Positions 44,483 to 54,309 of a stretch of 64,000 bases of DNA are shown in pieces; the first letter of the stretch is position 1; every line of letters begins with the position of its first letter. The translations under genes and the position numbers were made by a program. The notes beneath the pieces were generated by a model. It did not search any database and was not told the origin of the DNA. It worked only from the letters and a program-made list of their open reading frames with translations. This DNA is from Neotabrizicola shimadae (lineage in GTDB: Bacteria > Pseudomonadota > Alphaproteobacteria > Rhodobacterales > Rhodobacteraceae): the NCBI RefSeq assembly GCF_019623905.1, contig NZ_CP069370.1, positions 3,893,001 through 3,957,000 on the forward strand, written 5' to 3'.

Positions 44483-44971
44483 TTGCGTTCCCTTTCAAGG
44501 ATATGCGTGTCTTCAGGACATGTCGGGGCTGGCCGGTACGAGGTTGGGGACCGGGGAGGCAGCCGTGACACGGTTTGGTTTCGGTTGGCGGGGGTGGGTC
44601 TTCGCGAGACCCACGCTCCCCCGTCAGGGCGTTGGGCTCGAAGGCTTCAGCATCTCATCTCGCTGGCTTCCCTTTCGGTTCGTCCATGACAGCCAAGATA
44701 GTGAACGGCACGGTTCAGTAAATGAGAAAATATACGCCGACGTTCAGAAATTGACTGTGAGGGGGACTTGAATAGCGTGAGGTCACTTCTAGCGGCTGAA
44801 CGGGAGCGTTCAGTATCCTCCTGGTCGTTGCCAAATATTATGGTTTTGTGACAACGGGTTAGTCCGATACGGGCCGGGCAGGCCGGTTTCGCCATGACAC
44901 ACCGGACCATACGTCAACTGCATGGCCGGTCTGCATCAAGCGCATGACCTAAAGGCGGTTTTCGGGAGGTT
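44483..44971. promoter_or_regulatory. 489-bp gene-poor region with CGTTCAG sites and a hairpin
   Basis: No supported gene. It holds a hairpin GTGGGTCT-TCGCG-AGACCCAC (44594-44614) without a T-run. Three CGTTCAG-type sites follow: TGAAC-6-GTTCA (44702-44717), CGTTCAG (44741-44747), and the perfect inverted repeat CTGAACG-GGAG-CGTTCAG (44796-44813). The last third is AT-richer. It probably contains the promoter of the secreted-repeat gene and the 3' end of the DMSP-lyase operon. Confidence 0.5.
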
Positions 44972-45607
44972 TCAGTCGAGGACCATGCCCGGATTGCCGA
45001 GCTTTGCCGATTCTCCGACCCAGGCATAGGCCAGAAGGCAGGGTCCGTTGTGGCCCGTTGTGATGAAATGCCGGGTGCCAGGCGGGTTGAACACCAGCGA
45101 GCCGGGCTGTTCCACGCCACCATCGTTCTGCGCCCAGTGGCCTGCGACCGAAAGATAGCTTTCGAAGATGCCCTGGTGGGCATGGGGCGGGTAGAAGGTG
45201 CCGGGGGCGAAGAGGACGAAGCCGAGGATCAGGCCGTCGTCCTGCACCGGGCCGCGCGGGCCGAGGATTTCGCAGTAGCCGTAGCTGCGGGCGAGGTCTT
45301 CGGGCAGGGTGGTGTAGCCCCATTCCCAGGTAAGGCGACTGGCGACGGCGGCCAGCGCCCGCGAGACGGGCGCGGCGGGGCCGGTGCGCCCGGCGTGCAG
45401 TGCCGCCGGAAGCTGCGCCGTGACCGGCAGGGGTTCCGGCGGGCGGGGCAGGCAGGCGGGGTCACGCCCCTGCGCAGCGGCGAGCCGGGAGGTCACATCA
45501 TCCAGATGGGCGCGGATGGCGGCGCTGCCGCCATCGGGGCTGGCGCCCCAGGCCTGCGCGAAGGCGGCCAGAAGGGCGGACCAGCCGGGATCCTGCGAAA
45601 GGCGCAT
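44972..45607 (-). CDS. Dimethylsulfoniopropionate lyase-like cupin (DddL/DddQ family)
   Basis: A 211-residue single-domain cupin. Cupin motif 1 G(x)5HxH(x)4E(x)6G fits PGTFYPPHAHQGIFESYLSV exactly, and motif 2 is in GSLVFNPPGTRHFITT. The surrounding YCEILGPRGP and CLLAYAWVG segments match the DMSP-lyase family, which releases acrylate and dimethyl sulfide. DddL and DddQ cannot be told apart by eye; the adjacent acuI, as in the R. sphaeroides acuR-acuI-dddL locus, favours DddL. The ATG (45607) shares its A with the acuI stop. Confidence 0.7.
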   Translation of the reverse strand: MRLSQDPGWSALLAAFAQAWGASPDGGSAAIRAHLDDVTSRLAAAQGRDPACLPRPPEPLPVTAQLPAALHAGRTGPAAPVSRALAAVASRLTWEWGYTTLPEDLARSYGYCEILGPRGPVQDDGLILGFVLFAPGTFYPPHAHQGIFESYLSVAGHWAQNDGGVEQPGSLVFNPPGTRHFITTGHNGPCLLAYAWVGESAKLGNPGMVLD

Positions 45608-46599
45608 CAGGCGAGGGCGGGGTTGACCGGGACGATGAGCCGGCCGCGCACCTCGTTCTTCAGGAACTTCGGCGCGGTGTCGATCACGTCGGCGAGCGGG
45701 ACTTCCACGGCCATCGCTTCGAGTTTGGCAGGGTCGAGATCCCGGGCGAGGCGCGACCAGGCTTCCAGGCGTTCGGGTTTGGGGCACATCACGCTTTCCA
45801 CCCCGGCCAGGGTGACGCCGCGCAGGATGAAGGGGGCGACGGTGGTGGGCAGGTCCATGCCGCCGGCCAGGCCGCAGGCGGCCACGGTGCCGCGGTAGCG
45901 CGTGGCGGCCAGCACATTGGCCAGCACCATGCCGCCCACGGCGTCGATGCCGCCGGCCCAGCGCTCGCGGGCGAGCGGGCGGCCCGGCGCGGTGAGTTCG
46001 GCGCGATCGACGATGCTGGCGGCGCCGAGGCTGGTGAGGTAGTCGGCCTCGGTCGCGCGGCCGGTGACAGCGGCGACGCTGTAGCCGAGTTTCGCCAGGA
46101 GCGCGACGGCGACGCTGCCCACGCCGCCCGAGGCGCCGGTAACGACGACTTCACCCTTCTCGGGCGTGACGCCGTGGCGTTCCAGCGCGAGGACGCAGAG
46201 CATGGCGGTGTAGCCTGCGGTGCCGATGGCCATGGCCTGCCGGGCGGTGAGGCCCTGGGGGAGCGGGATGAGCCAGTCGCCCTTGACGCGCGCCTTGCCA
46301 CCAAGGCCGCCCCAGTGTTTCTCGCCCACGCCCCAGCCATTCAGGACCACGCGGTCGCCGGGCTTGAAGGCGGGGTTGTCGCTGGCCGAGACGGTGCCCG
46401 CGAAGTCGATGCCGGGGATCATCGGAAACTCGCGCACCACCGGCGAGGCGCCGGTGATGGCAAGCGCGTCCTTGTAGTTCAGCGTGGACCAGGCGACGTC
46501 TACCGTGACATCGCCTTCGGGCAGGCGGCTTTCATCGACGGCAGTGAGGCTGGCGGTCTGGCCGGTTTCGGCCTTTTCGATGAGGATGGCGTCGAACAT
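45607..46599 (-). CDS. acuI: Acrylyl-CoA reductase (NADPH) AcuI
   Basis: A 330-residue zinc-free MDR oxidoreductase that reduces acryloyl-CoA to propionyl-CoA. Features are [22 protein letters not shown], the NADPH motif [17 protein letters not shown] and the C-terminal [13 protein letters not shown], all characteristic of AcuI/YhdH. The product of the cupin lyase (acrylate, toxic) is thereby detoxified after CoA activation. It lies between the flavin oxidoreductase and the lyase genes. Confidence 0.9.
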   Translation of the reverse strand: MFDAILIEKAETGQTASLTAVDESRLPEGDVTVDVAWSTLNYKDALAITGASPVVREFPMIPGIDFAGTVSASDNPAFKPGDRVVLNGWGVGEKHWGGLGGKARVKGDWLIPLPQGLTARQAMAIGTAGYTAMLCVLALERHGVTPEKGEVVVTGASGGVGSVAVALLAKLGYSVAAVTGRATEADYLTSLGAASIVDRAELTAPGRPLARERWAGGIDAVGGMVLANVLAATRYRGTVAACGLAGGMDLPTTVAPFILRGVTLAGVESVMCPKPERLEAWSRLARDLDPAKLEAMAVEVPLADVIDTAPKFLKNEVRGRLIVPVNPALA

Positions 46600-46624
46600 C
46601 GGGATCTCCTGTCTTGGCGCGGGC

Positions 46625-48664
46625 TCAGATGTCTTTCATCAGGCGGAGCGCGTCGTAGATGGCGGCATGGGTGTTGCGGGATTCCACGGCATCGCCGATG
46701 CGGTAGAGCCGGAAGCGGCCCGGGCCGCCGGTGAGGGTCTGGGGTTTGCCCTCGATGAGGGCGGTGTAGTCCACGGCGCCGAGGTTGAGCGACAGCGGCT
46801 TGAGGTCGAAGTAGAGGCCGGCGTTGGGTTCTGTGCCGTGGTTGACGACGATCTGGTCGTGGGACTGCTGGCGGGTGAAGCTGGAGTAATCGGTGCCGAT
46901 GGTGGCGGTGAGGCGGTTGCCGTCGCGGGCGGCAGAGAGCAGGCGCCAGGTGACGGTGAAGGTGGTGCCCTTGTCTTGCAATGCGCGCATGTAGGGGACG
47001 AGGTTCATGCCCATCACCTCGGGCGCGAAGGTGCGGTCGGGGGTCATGACCTCGACCCTGGCGCCGGCATCGGCGAGGACCTGGGCGGCCTGCAGGGCGG
47101 AGTGGTCGCCGGCGTCGTCGTAGAGCAGCACGTCCTGCCCCGGCTTCACGTCGCCGGAGAGGATGTCCCAGGCGGTGACGGTGAGGTCGGCGCCTGCGGT
47201 GAGCGGGGGTTTCTGCGGCAGGCCGCCGGTGGCGACGATGACCACGTCGGGGTCGAGGGCGAGGATGTCGGGGGCCTCGGCCCAGGTGTTGAAGCGGAAG
47301 TCCACGCCGCGGGCGGTGCATTGGGCCATGCGCCAGTCGATGATGCCGATCATCTCGGACCGGCGCTTTTGCAGGGCGGTGAGGCGGACCTGGCCGCCGG
47401 GCCGGTCTGCGACCTCGAACACGGTGACGGCGTGGCCGCGTTCGGCGGCGACGCGGGCGGCTTCCAGGCCGGCGGGGCCGGTGCCGATGATGACGACTTT
47501 GCGGGCGACCGGCGCGGGGGGGATGCTGTGGGGCATCTCGGCCTCGCGCCCGGTGGCGGGGTTGTGGATGCAGAGCGCCATGCCGCCCTGGTAGATGCGG
47601 TCGAGGCAGTAGGTTGCGCCGACGCAGGGGCGGATGTCGTGCTCTCGGCCCTCGATCACCTTTTGCACGATATGGGGGTCGGCCATGTGGGCGCGGGTCA
47701 TGCCGACCATGTCGAGGATGCCTTCGGCCACGGCGTGGCGGGCGGTGGCAACATCGGGGATGCGGGCGGCGTGGAAGGTGGGCAGGCCGACTTCGGCCCG
47801 GATGCGGCCGGCGAGGTCGAGATGGGGGGCCGAGCGCATGCCCTGGATGGGGATCACGCCGGTCAGCGCTGCATCGGTGTGGATGCGGCCGCGGATGATG
47901 TTGACGAAATCGGCCAGACCCGCGTCGCGGAAGCGGCGGGCCAGTTCCACACCTTCGTCCACCGGGATGCCGCCCGGCTCGTCTTCGTCGGCGACGTAGC
48001 GGAGGCCCAGGAGGAAGTTCGGGCCGACCCGGTCGCGGCAGGCTTGCAGGACCTGGGTGGCGAAGCGCAGGCGGTTGTCGAGGCTGGAGGCGTCCCAGGG
48101 GCCTTCTGGCATACCGTTGGTCAGCTGGCTGATGAACTGGTCCATCAGATGGCCGTAACATTCGAATTCCACGCCATCGAGCCCGGCGGCCTGCATCCGT
48201 TCGGCGGCATCGGCGTAATCGGCGATGATGCGGGCGATGTCCCAGTCTTCGATGATCTTGGGGAAGGCGCGGTGGGCCGGTTCGCGCGACGGGCCGGGGG
48301 CCACCACGGGCAACCAGTCGCCCTTGTCCCAGCGGGTGCGGCGGCCGAGGTGCGAGATCTGGATCATCACCGCCGCGCCGGCTTCGTGACAATCGTCGGC
48401 GAGGCGTTTCATCCACGGCACGACCTCGTCCTTCCAGACGAGGACATTACCGAAGGCGGGCGGGGAATCGCGGCTGACCGAGGCAGAGCCGGCCGTCATC
48501 ACCATGGCCACGCCGGCCTTTGCCCGTTCCAGATGGTATAGCCGGTAGCGATCCTTCGGCATCCCGTCTTCGGTATAGGCCGGTTCGTGACTCGTGGTCA
48601 TGATCCGGTTGCGCAGCGTCAGGTGTTTCAGTTGGTAGGGTTGCAGAAGGGGGTCGCTCGACAT
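46625..48664 (-). CDS. NADH:flavin/Fe-S oxidoreductase (TMADH/dimethylglycine-demethylase-like)
   Basis: A 679-residue protein: FMN TIM-barrel of the old-yellow-enzyme type (about 5-340), an Fe-S segment, and a pyridine-nucleotide-type FAD/ADP domain ([30 protein letters not shown]). It resembles 2,4-dienoyl-CoA reductase, trimethylamine dehydrogenase and N-methylproline demethylases. The 4Fe-4S motif reads C-VGA-TY-C...C, with Ala in place of the second of four Cys. Beside acuI it may demethylate a betaine- or sulfonium-derived amine. The ATG at 48664 begins the conserved domain. Confidence 0.82.
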   Translation of the reverse strand: MSSDPLLQPYQLKHLTLRNRIMTTSHEPAYTEDGMPKDRYRLYHLERAKAGVAMVMTAGSASVSRDSPPAFGNVLVWKDEVVPWMKRLADDCHEAGAAVMIQISHLGRRTRWDKGDWLPVVAPGPSREPAHRAFPKIIEDWDIARIIADYADAAERMQAAGLDGVEFECYGHLMDQFISQLTNGMPEGPWDASSLDNRLRFATQVLQACRDRVGPNFLLGLRYVADEDEPGGIPVDEGVELARRFRDAGLADFVNIIRGRIHTDAALTGVIPIQGMRSAPHLDLAGRIRAEVGLPTFHAARIPDVATARHAVAEGILDMVGMTRAHMADPHIVQKVIEGREHDIRPCVGATYCLDRIYQGGMALCIHNPATGREAEMPHSIPPAPVARKVVIIGTGPAGLEAARVAAERGHAVTVFEVADRPGGQVRLTALQKRRSEMIGIIDWRMAQCTARGVDFRFNTWAEAPDILALDPDVVIVATGGLPQKPPLTAGADLTVTAWDILSGDVKPGQDVLLYDDAGDHSALQAAQVLADAGARVEVMTPDRTFAPEVMGMNLVPYMRALQDKGTTFTVTWRLLSAARDGNRLTATIGTDYSSFTRQQSHDQIVVNHGTEPNAGLYFDLKPLSLNLGAVDYTALIEGKPQTLTGGPGRFRLYRIGDAVESRNTHAAIYDALRLMKDI

Positions 48665-48773
48665 GGGCTTCTCGCTGGGGCGTGCCGCCAGTCTGGACGT
48701 TGGGTCCGGCACGCGGTTGTGGAAAAGCGACGGTCCGAGGTCGGCCTTGCCCTGCGGCAGGCACTGGCAAGGC

Positions 48774-49193
48774 TCAGGTCAGGCGGAGAAGCAGCGCCAT
48801 CAGCGTTTCGCGTTCTTCCGGCGACAGCGGCTTGAGCGTCGCGTCGGAGACGGTGAGTGCCATTTGCCAGGTGCCTTCGAACAGGACACGGCCGGATTCG
48901 GTGAGGCTGACGGTCAGGCGGCGGCGGTCATCCGGGTCGGGCGCGGTGGAGACCAGGTTCAGGCGGATCAGACGGTCCACCACGCCTTTGACGGTGGCAG
49001 CGTCCATCGCGGTTTCGCGGCCGAGGTGGTTCTGTGACAGCGGGCCCATTTCATGCAGGCGGGCAAGCACGGCCCATTGCGTGGTTGTCACCTGGGGAAT
49101 CGCGGCGGAAAACAGCGAAAGGTGACGCTGCTGCACGCGACGCAGGAGATAGCCGACCTGATCGTCGAGGATATAGGGGTGTTGTCTGGTCAC
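48774..49193 (-). CDS. MarR family transcriptional regulator
   Basis: A 139-residue MarR protein (DDQVGYLLRRVQQRHLSLFS, recognition region AMDAATVKGVVDRLIRLNLV, wing DRRRLTVSLTESG). It is the first gene on the minus strand before the flavin oxidoreductase, acuI and the lyase, and is divergent from the molybdenum-hydroxylase operon at 49312, so it could control either. The 118-bp gap contains TTGACA (49250-49255) oriented toward 49312. Confidence 0.86.
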   Translation of the reverse strand: MTRQHPYILDDQVGYLLRRVQQRHLSLFSAAIPQVTTTQWAVLARLHEMGPLSQNHLGRETAMDAATVKGVVDRLIRLNLVSTAPDPDDRRRLTVSLTESGRVLFEGTWQMALTVSDATLKPLSPEERETLMALLLRLT

Positions 49194-49311
49194 CCTTCGG
49201 GCATAGTCCCCACGGCTGGGACATGCAACGCAAATGCTGCAACCGGGCGTTGACAGGCGGGGCGCTGCCGGTTCAAGTTTGTTTGTGTGCGAATGACGTG
49301 AGGCTGGTCGG

Positions 49312-50133
49312 ATGAGCTCTGCGGGCTATCGGCGCCCCGAGACACTGGATGCGGCTTTGGCTGCGCTGGCCTTGGGCGGGCGCGCGCTGGCGGGCGGAAC
49401 CGACCTTTATCCGGCGGGATTCTCCGGCCCGGTCGTCGATCTTTCGGCGGTGGCCGAGATGCAGGGCATCCGCGTCGGTCCGCGCGAGATCCGCATCGGC
49501 GCTGCGGCAAGCTGGACCGAGGTGGCGGCCGCGGCCCTGCCCGCGGGGGCGCGGGCCCTGCAGCAGGCGGCGGGGCTTGTGGGGGGCTGGCAGATCCAGA
49601 ACGCCGGTACGGTGGGCGGCAATCTGTGCAACGCCTCGCCCGCCGCCGATGGTGTGCCGCCCCTGCTGGCCATGGCAGCGCAGGTCGAGATTGCCGGGCC
49701 TTCCGGACTGCGCCGGCTGCCGTTGGAGGCGTTCCTGAAGGGGCCGCGCCGGGTGGCGCTTGACCCCGGAGAGGTGCTGGTGTCGGTGATTGTCCCCGCG
49801 GCAGGATGTTCGGGTGTGTCGCGGTTCCTGAAGCTGGGAGCGCGGGCGCATCTTGTGATTTCCATCGCGATGGTGGCGGTGCGGATCGTTCCGCGCGAGG
49901 GGCGGGTGGCCGAGGCCTGCGTTGCCGTGGGTTCCTGTTCGCCGGTGGCTGTCCGGCTGACAGCGGTGGAGCAGGCGCTGGAGGGGCTGCGGCTGGAAGA
50001 GGCGGCTTCGGTCGCGGTGGACGTGTCGGCGCTGGCGCCGCTGGACGACATTCGGGCGACGGCGGCCTATCGGCGCGAGGCGGCAGCGGAACTGGTGCGC
50101 CGGGCCGTGGTGGAGGTGGTGGCGTGCTGCTGA
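49312..50133 (+). CDS. FAD-binding subunit of molybdenum hydroxylase (CoxM/XdhB-like)
   Basis: A 273-residue FAD subunit. FAD-binding motifs are RALAGGTDLYP (near 26-36) and GGWQIQNAGTVGGNLCNASP (about 93-112), ending in a helical domain. It passes electrons from the Mo/2Fe-2S subunit to an acceptor. Its last 10 bp overlap the start of the next gene. It belongs to the xanthine-dehydrogenase superfamily and works with the fused large subunit encoded next. Confidence 0.88.
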   Translation: MSSAGYRRPETLDAALAALALGGRALAGGTDLYPAGFSGPVVDLSAVAEMQGIRVGPREIRIGAAASWTEVAAAALPAGARALQQAAGLVGGWQIQNAGTVGGNLCNASPAADGVPPLLAMAAQVEIAGPSGLRRLPLEAFLKGPRRVALDPGEVLVSVIVPAAGCSGVSRFLKLGARAHLVISIAMVAVRIVPREGRVAEACVAVGSCSPVAVRLTAVEQALEGLRLEEAASVAVDVSALAPLDDIRATAAYRREAAAELVRRAVVEVVACC

Positions 50134-52796
50134 CGGTCAACGGGCGGTCCTGCGAGGTGTCGGCGGCGCCCGTGGCGCGGTTGTCAGAGGTGCTGCGTGA
50201 GGATCTGGGTCTGAAGGGCACCAAGGTGGGCTGCGATGCCGGGGATTGCGGTGCCTGCACCGTGCTGGTGGATGGCGCGCCGGTCTGTGCCTGCCTGACC
50301 CCGGTGGCGCGGGTGGCAGGGCGCGAGGTGCAGACGGTAGAGGCGGAGACGCCGGACCTGGCGCGGCTGCGCGCGGCCTTCCTGCGGCATGGCGCGGCGC
50401 AATGCGGCATCTGTTCGCCGGGGATGCTGATGACGGCGGCGGCGCTGCTGGCGCGGAACCCGGCGCCCACCGAGGCCGAGGCATCCGAGGCGCTGGGCGG
50501 GGTGCTGTGCCGTTGCACCGGATACCGCAAGATCATCGCGGCGGTGTGCGATGTGTCCGGGCTGGCGGTGCCGGCGGCGCCTGAGGCTGCGCCGGTCGGG
50601 CAGCGCGTGGTGCGGCTGGACGGGGCGGCGAAGGTGGCGGGCGACCTGTTCGGCGCGGATGTGGTGCCGGAAGGGGCGTTGGTGGTGAAGGCCCTGCGCT
50701 CGCCCCATGCTCATGCGGGCTTTGTCATCGGTGACTGGCGGGGCTGGGCCGAAGGGCGCGGCGTGGCGGGGGTGTTCACGGCGGCGGATATTCCGGGGCG
50801 CAATGCCTTTGGCGTGATCCCGCCCTTTGCCGACCAGCCGGCTTTGGCGGAAAGCCCCGCGCGGTTCCGGGGCGAGGCGGTGGCCTTGGTGGCGTTCGAG
50901 CCGGGGGCGGCGGCATCGCTGGACGGGTTTCCCGTCGATTGGGCGCCCTTGCCGGCGCTGCTGGACCCGGTGGAGGCCGAGGCGGGGGCGACGCTGCATC
51001 CGGGGCGGCCAGGCAACCTGCTGATCGAGGGCCGCGTGCGCAAGGGCGATGCGGGCACCGCGCTGGCGGCATCGGCCTTCGTGGTGGAAGGTGCGGTCGA
51101 GACGGCGTTCGTGGAGCATGCCTATATCGAGCCCGAGGCGGGGGCCGCCTGGATGGAGGGGGATATCCTCTGCATCCGTGCCTGCACCCAGGCGCCGGTG
51201 ATGGACCGGGACGACACAGCGACGGTGTTGGGGCTGGCGCCGGAGCGGGTTCGGATCGTCCCTTCCGCCGTGGGGGGCGGCTTCGGGTCGAAGCTGGACG
51301 TGAGCTTGCAGCCGCTGATCGGGCTGGTGACGCTGAAGACCGGGCGGCCGTGCCGGATGGTTTATTCCCGGGGCGAGAGCATGGCGTCCACGACCAAGCG
51401 GCATCCGGCGCGGTTGCGGGGGCGGATCGGCTGCGATGCGTCTGGTCTGGTGACCGGGCTGGAGGTCGAGGGGGTGTTCAACACCGGGGCCTATGCGAGC
51501 TGGGGGCCGACGGTGGCGAACCGGGTGCCGGTGCATGTGACCGGGCCGTACTTTACGCCCGCTGTCAGTGCGCGGGCGCGGGCGGTGCATACGCATGGGC
51601 CGGTGGCCGGGGCCTTCCGCGGCTTTGGCGTGCCGCAGGCGGCGATCTGGCAGGAGACCTTGTACGACCGGTTGGCGGATGCGGCGGGGATCGACCGGCT
51701 TGAGTTCCGGCTGCGCAATGCGCTGCGCGACGGGCAGGCAAGCGCCACGGGGCAAGTGATGCGGGCCGTGGGGATCGAGGCTTGCCTGAGGGCGCTGAAG
51801 CCGCACTGGCTGCGGGCGCGGACGGAGGCGGCGGGGGTGCCGGGGCGCGGGGTGGGCGTGGCCTCCTGCTGGTATGGTTGCGGGAATACGGCGCTGCCCA
51901 ACCCGTCCACCATCCGGATCGGCGTGACCGGGGCGGGCGAGGTGGTGCTGCACCAGGGCGCCACCGACATCGGGCAGGGGTCGAACACGGTGATCGCCCA
52001 GATCGCGGCGGAGGCCTTGGGCGTGCCGGTGGGATCCTTGCGGTTGGTGGGGCCGGACACGGCGCTGACGCCGGATGCGGGCAAGACCTCGGCCAGCCGG
52101 CAGACCTTCGTGACAGGGCGGGCGGCCGAGGCGGCGGGGCGAAGCCTGCGGGCGACGGTTCTGCGGCTGGCCAATGCCGGTGAAGGCGCGCGGATCGGCT
52201 TTGGCGGCGGCATGGTGCGGGTGAGCGAGGGCGGCACGGTGCGGGAGATCGCGCTGGCGGGGCTGCCGGTGGATGGCTTCGGCTATGCCCTGTCGGCTGA
52301 GGAAAGCTATGATCCGCCGACGGTGGCGCTGGACGCGGACGGGCAGGGGTCTCCCTATGCGGTCTATGGTTATGGGGCGCAGATGGTGGAACTGGCGGTG
52401 GACCCGCAGCTCGGCACGGTGAAGCTGCTGAAGATCACTGCGGCGCATGACCTGGGGCGCGCGATCAACCCGACGCTGGCCGAAGGGCAGATCGAGGGCG
52501 GGATCGCGCAGGGCATTGGGCTGGCGCTGATGGAGGAATACATTGCCGGGCGGACCGAGAACCTGCACGACTACCTGATCCCGACCACGGGCGATGTGCC
52601 GCCGGTCGAAAGCCTGATCGTCGAGGTGCCCGACCCTGAGGGGCCCTACGGTGCCAAGGGGCTGGGGGAACATGTGCTGATCCCGACCGCGCCGGCGATC
52701 CTGAACGCGATCCGCGATGCGACGGGGGCAGAGGTCACGCGGCTTCCGGCGCTGCCGCACCGGGTGCTGGCGGCGATGCGGGAGGCGGGGCGATGA
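50124..52796 (+). CDS. Fused 2Fe-2S/molybdopterin subunit of a xanthine-dehydrogenase-type hydroxylase
   Basis: An 890-residue fusion: an N-terminal CoxS-like double 2Fe-2S domain (CDAGDCGACTVLVDGAPVC, then CGICSP and CRCTGY, about 1-145) and a CoxL/XdhA-type Mo-binding domain (about 155-890; GGGFGSK, GAFRGFG, GATDIGQGSNT, catalytic Glu in GAKGLGE). Such enzymes hydroxylate the carbon next to a ring nitrogen. The start is GTG at 50124, preceded by GGAGG. The downstream 6-hydroxynicotinate-reductase-like gene suggests an N-heterocyclic substrate. Confidence 0.9.
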   Translation: MLLTVNGRSCEVSAAPVARLSEVLREDLGLKGTKVGCDAGDCGACTVLVDGAPVCACLTPVARVAGREVQTVEAETPDLARLRAAFLRHGAAQCGICSPGMLMTAAALLARNPAPTEAEASEALGGVLCRCTGYRKIIAAVCDVSGLAVPAAPEAAPVGQRVVRLDGAAKVAGDLFGADVVPEGALVVKALRSPHAHAGFVIGDWRGWAEGRGVAGVFTAADIPGRNAFGVIPPFADQPALAESPARFRGEAVALVAFEPGAAASLDGFPVDWAPLPALLDPVEAEAGATLHPGRPGNLLIEGRVRKGDAGTALAASAFVVEGAVETAFVEHAYIEPEAGAAWMEGDILCIRACTQAPVMDRDDTATVLGLAPERVRIVPSAVGGGFGSKLDVSLQPLIGLVTLKTGRPCRMVYSRGESMASTTKRHPARLRGRIGCDASGLVTGLEVEGVFNTGAYASWGPTVANRVPVHVTGPYFTPAVSARARAVHTHGPVAGAFRGFGVPQAAIWQETLYDRLADAAGIDRLEFRLRNALRDGQASATGQVMRAVGIEACLRALKPHWLRARTEAAGVPGRGVGVASCWYGCGNTALPNPSTIRIGVTGAGEVVLHQGATDIGQGSNTVIAQIAAEALGVPVGSLRLVGPDTALTPDAGKTSASRQTFVTGRAAEAAGRSLRATVLRLANAGEGARIGFGGGMVRVSEGGTVREIALAGLPVDGFGYALSAEESYDPPTVALDADGQGSPYAVYGYGAQMVELAVDPQLGTVKLLKITAAHDLGRAINPTLAEGQIEGGIAQGIGLALMEEYIAGRTENLHDYLIPTTGDVPPVESLIVEVPDPEGPYGAKGLGEHVLIPTAPAILNAIRDATGAEVTRLPALPHRVLAAMREAGR

Positions 52797-52803
52797 CGGT
52801 GGT

Positions 52804-52858
52804 GCGTTTTCTGCGAGAACGCGAAGGATCGTGTTTCCGAGTTTTCGCAGAAGACTCG
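52804..52858. repeat. Two variant CGAGTTTTC hairpins between Mo-hydroxylase and reductase genes
   Basis: GCGTTTTC-TGC-GAGAACGC (52804-52822) and CGAGTTTTC-GCA-GAAGACTCG (52838-52858) lie in a 79-bp gap inside the operon. They share the core of the perfect hairpin at 31405-31427. They could be an internal processing site or repeat insertion. Confidence 0.65.
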
Positions 52859-52875
52859 TTCCGTGGAGTCAGGCC

Positions 52876-54309
52876 ATGACCGAGAAGATCCGCTGCGATG
52901 CCTGTCCGGTGATGTGCTACATCGCGCCCGGCCAGACCGGGGCCTGCGACCGATATGCCAATGACAACGGGCGCATCGTGCGCACCGATCCGGTGGTGAT
53001 GCTGTCCCATGCTCTGGAGAAAGGGGACCGGCTAGTGCCCTTTGCCATGCGCGACTGGGAGGGAGAGGCCTTTCCGGCGGATACCGTGGTGACGGGCATC
53101 GGGTCTGGCACGACCTACCCGGATTTCAAGCCCGCGCCCTTCATCGTGGGGTCTGAAGTCGGGGGCGCCGACATGGTGACGGTCGTTACCGAGGCGATCT
53201 TTTCCTATTGCGGCGTGAAGGTGAAGATCGACACCGACCGCTACCTTGGCCCCGAGGGTGCGGCGGTGCGGGTTGACGGCGAGCCTGTCGGCCATGTGAC
53301 CACGGCGGAATATGGCAGCCAGATGCTGTCGATTGGCGGGGTGCATCACCTGACCGGAGGCACCAAGGCCGAGGGCCGCGTGACCTGTGCCGCCATGCTG
53401 GCCTTGTGCAACGGCGAGGCGGTGAGCCTGACGATCGACGGCGGGTCCACCGTCGTGGCTCAGGCCGGCCAGCCGCCGGTGGTGGACGGCCTGCGCGAGC
53501 GCAAGATGCGGGTGGGCTGCGGGTCCGCCACCATCGGCATGTTCGCGGCGCAGTGGCAGGGGCTGGTGGACGAGGTGGTTGTGGTGGACGACCACATCAC
53601 CGGCGTCGTCAGCGAACATCAGGCGGGCAAGGTGATCGGCTGGAAGCCGACCGGGATCCGCATCAAGGGCCACCGGTCCACGCCGGGGCGGTACTTCCGC
53701 GTGTCGGAGCCGGGTCTGGGCTGGGGCGGAACGAAGCTGACCGACCCGCTGGAGATTCTGGGCGACTGGCTGCCGGGCAAGGGCGCGCGGCCGGGGCTGA
53801 CGCTGTTGATGGTGTCGACCACGGGCGAGGATTCAGGGTTCTATGTGCTGGACGAGGGCTTGAGGCCCGCGGCGCAGCCGATGCCCGAAAGCCTGCGTGC
53901 CACAGTGGCCCTGATCGAGGAGAATTGCGAGCCTTCGCTCTGCACGGTGATGTTCGTGGGCGGCGCGGGCGGGTCGTTGCGCGCGGGGGTCACGCGGAAC
54001 CCGGTGCGGCTGACCCGGTCGGTGCAGGAAGGGATTACGCGCCTGACCTCGGGCGGGGCGGAATGCTTTGTCTGGCCGGGGGGCGGCATCACCTTCATGG
54101 TGGATGTGACGGCGCTGCCGAAGGGCGCTTTCGGTTATGTGCCGACCCCGGCGCTGGTGGCGCCGCTGGAGTTCACCCTGAGTCGCACGGAATACGAGGC
54201 ACTGGGCGGTCATGTCGGTGCGATCCGCTCGCTGCACCAGGTGCAGGACGAGGGCGGGGAATATGCGACGGCGGCCCGGGTCGAGCCCTGGCGGAGCGAC
54301 GGGATATGA
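52876..54309 (+). CDS. 6-hydroxynicotinate reductase-like Fe-S protein
   Basis: A 477-residue protein with an N-terminal cluster Cys7-x2-Cys10-x3-Cys14-x9-Cys24 (4Fe-4S type) and further Cys in EENCEPSLCTVMF. The overall sequence (CDACPVMCYIAPGQTGACDR, MLSIGGVHHLTGGTKAEGRV) matches the family of 6-hydroxynicotinate reductase, which reduces a hydroxylated pyridine to the tetrahydro-oxo form in anaerobes such as Eubacterium barkeri. Its presence after a Mo hydroxylase supports hydroxylation followed by ring reduction. The true substrate may differ. Its stop overlaps the next start (ATGA). Confidence 0.82.
   Translation: MTEKIRCDACPVMCYIAPGQTGACDRYANDNGRIVRTDPVVMLSHALEKGDRLVPFAMRDWEGEAFPADTVVTGIGSGTTYPDFKPAPFIVGSEVGGADMVTVVTEAIFSYCGVKVKIDTDRYLGPEGAAVRVDGEPVGHVTTAEYGSQMLSIGGVHHLTGGTKAEGRVTCAAMLALCNGEAVSLTIDGGSTVVAQAGQPPVVDGLRERKMRVGCGSATIGMFAAQWQGLVDEVVVVDDHITGVVSEHQAGKVIGWKPTGIRIKGHRSTPGRYFRVSEPGLGWGGTKLTDPLEILGDWLPGKGARPGLTLLMVSTTGEDSGFYVLDEGLRPAAQPMPESLRATVALIEENCEPSLCTVMFVGGAGGSLRAGVTRNPVRLTRSVQEGITRLTSGGAECFVWPGGGITFMVDVTALPKGAFGYVPTPALVAPLEFTLSRTEYEALGGHVGAIRSLHQVQDEGGEYATAARVEPWRSDGI

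Noticed and set aside
44647-44910. 87-codon frame in the 489-bp gap
   Set aside because: No ribosome site, no recognisable domain, and it covers palindromic sites better explained as operators.
50184-52760. 858-codon open frame on the minus strand
   Set aside because: It mirrors the Mo-hydroxylase gene and has His/Arg-rich nonsense composition with no domain.
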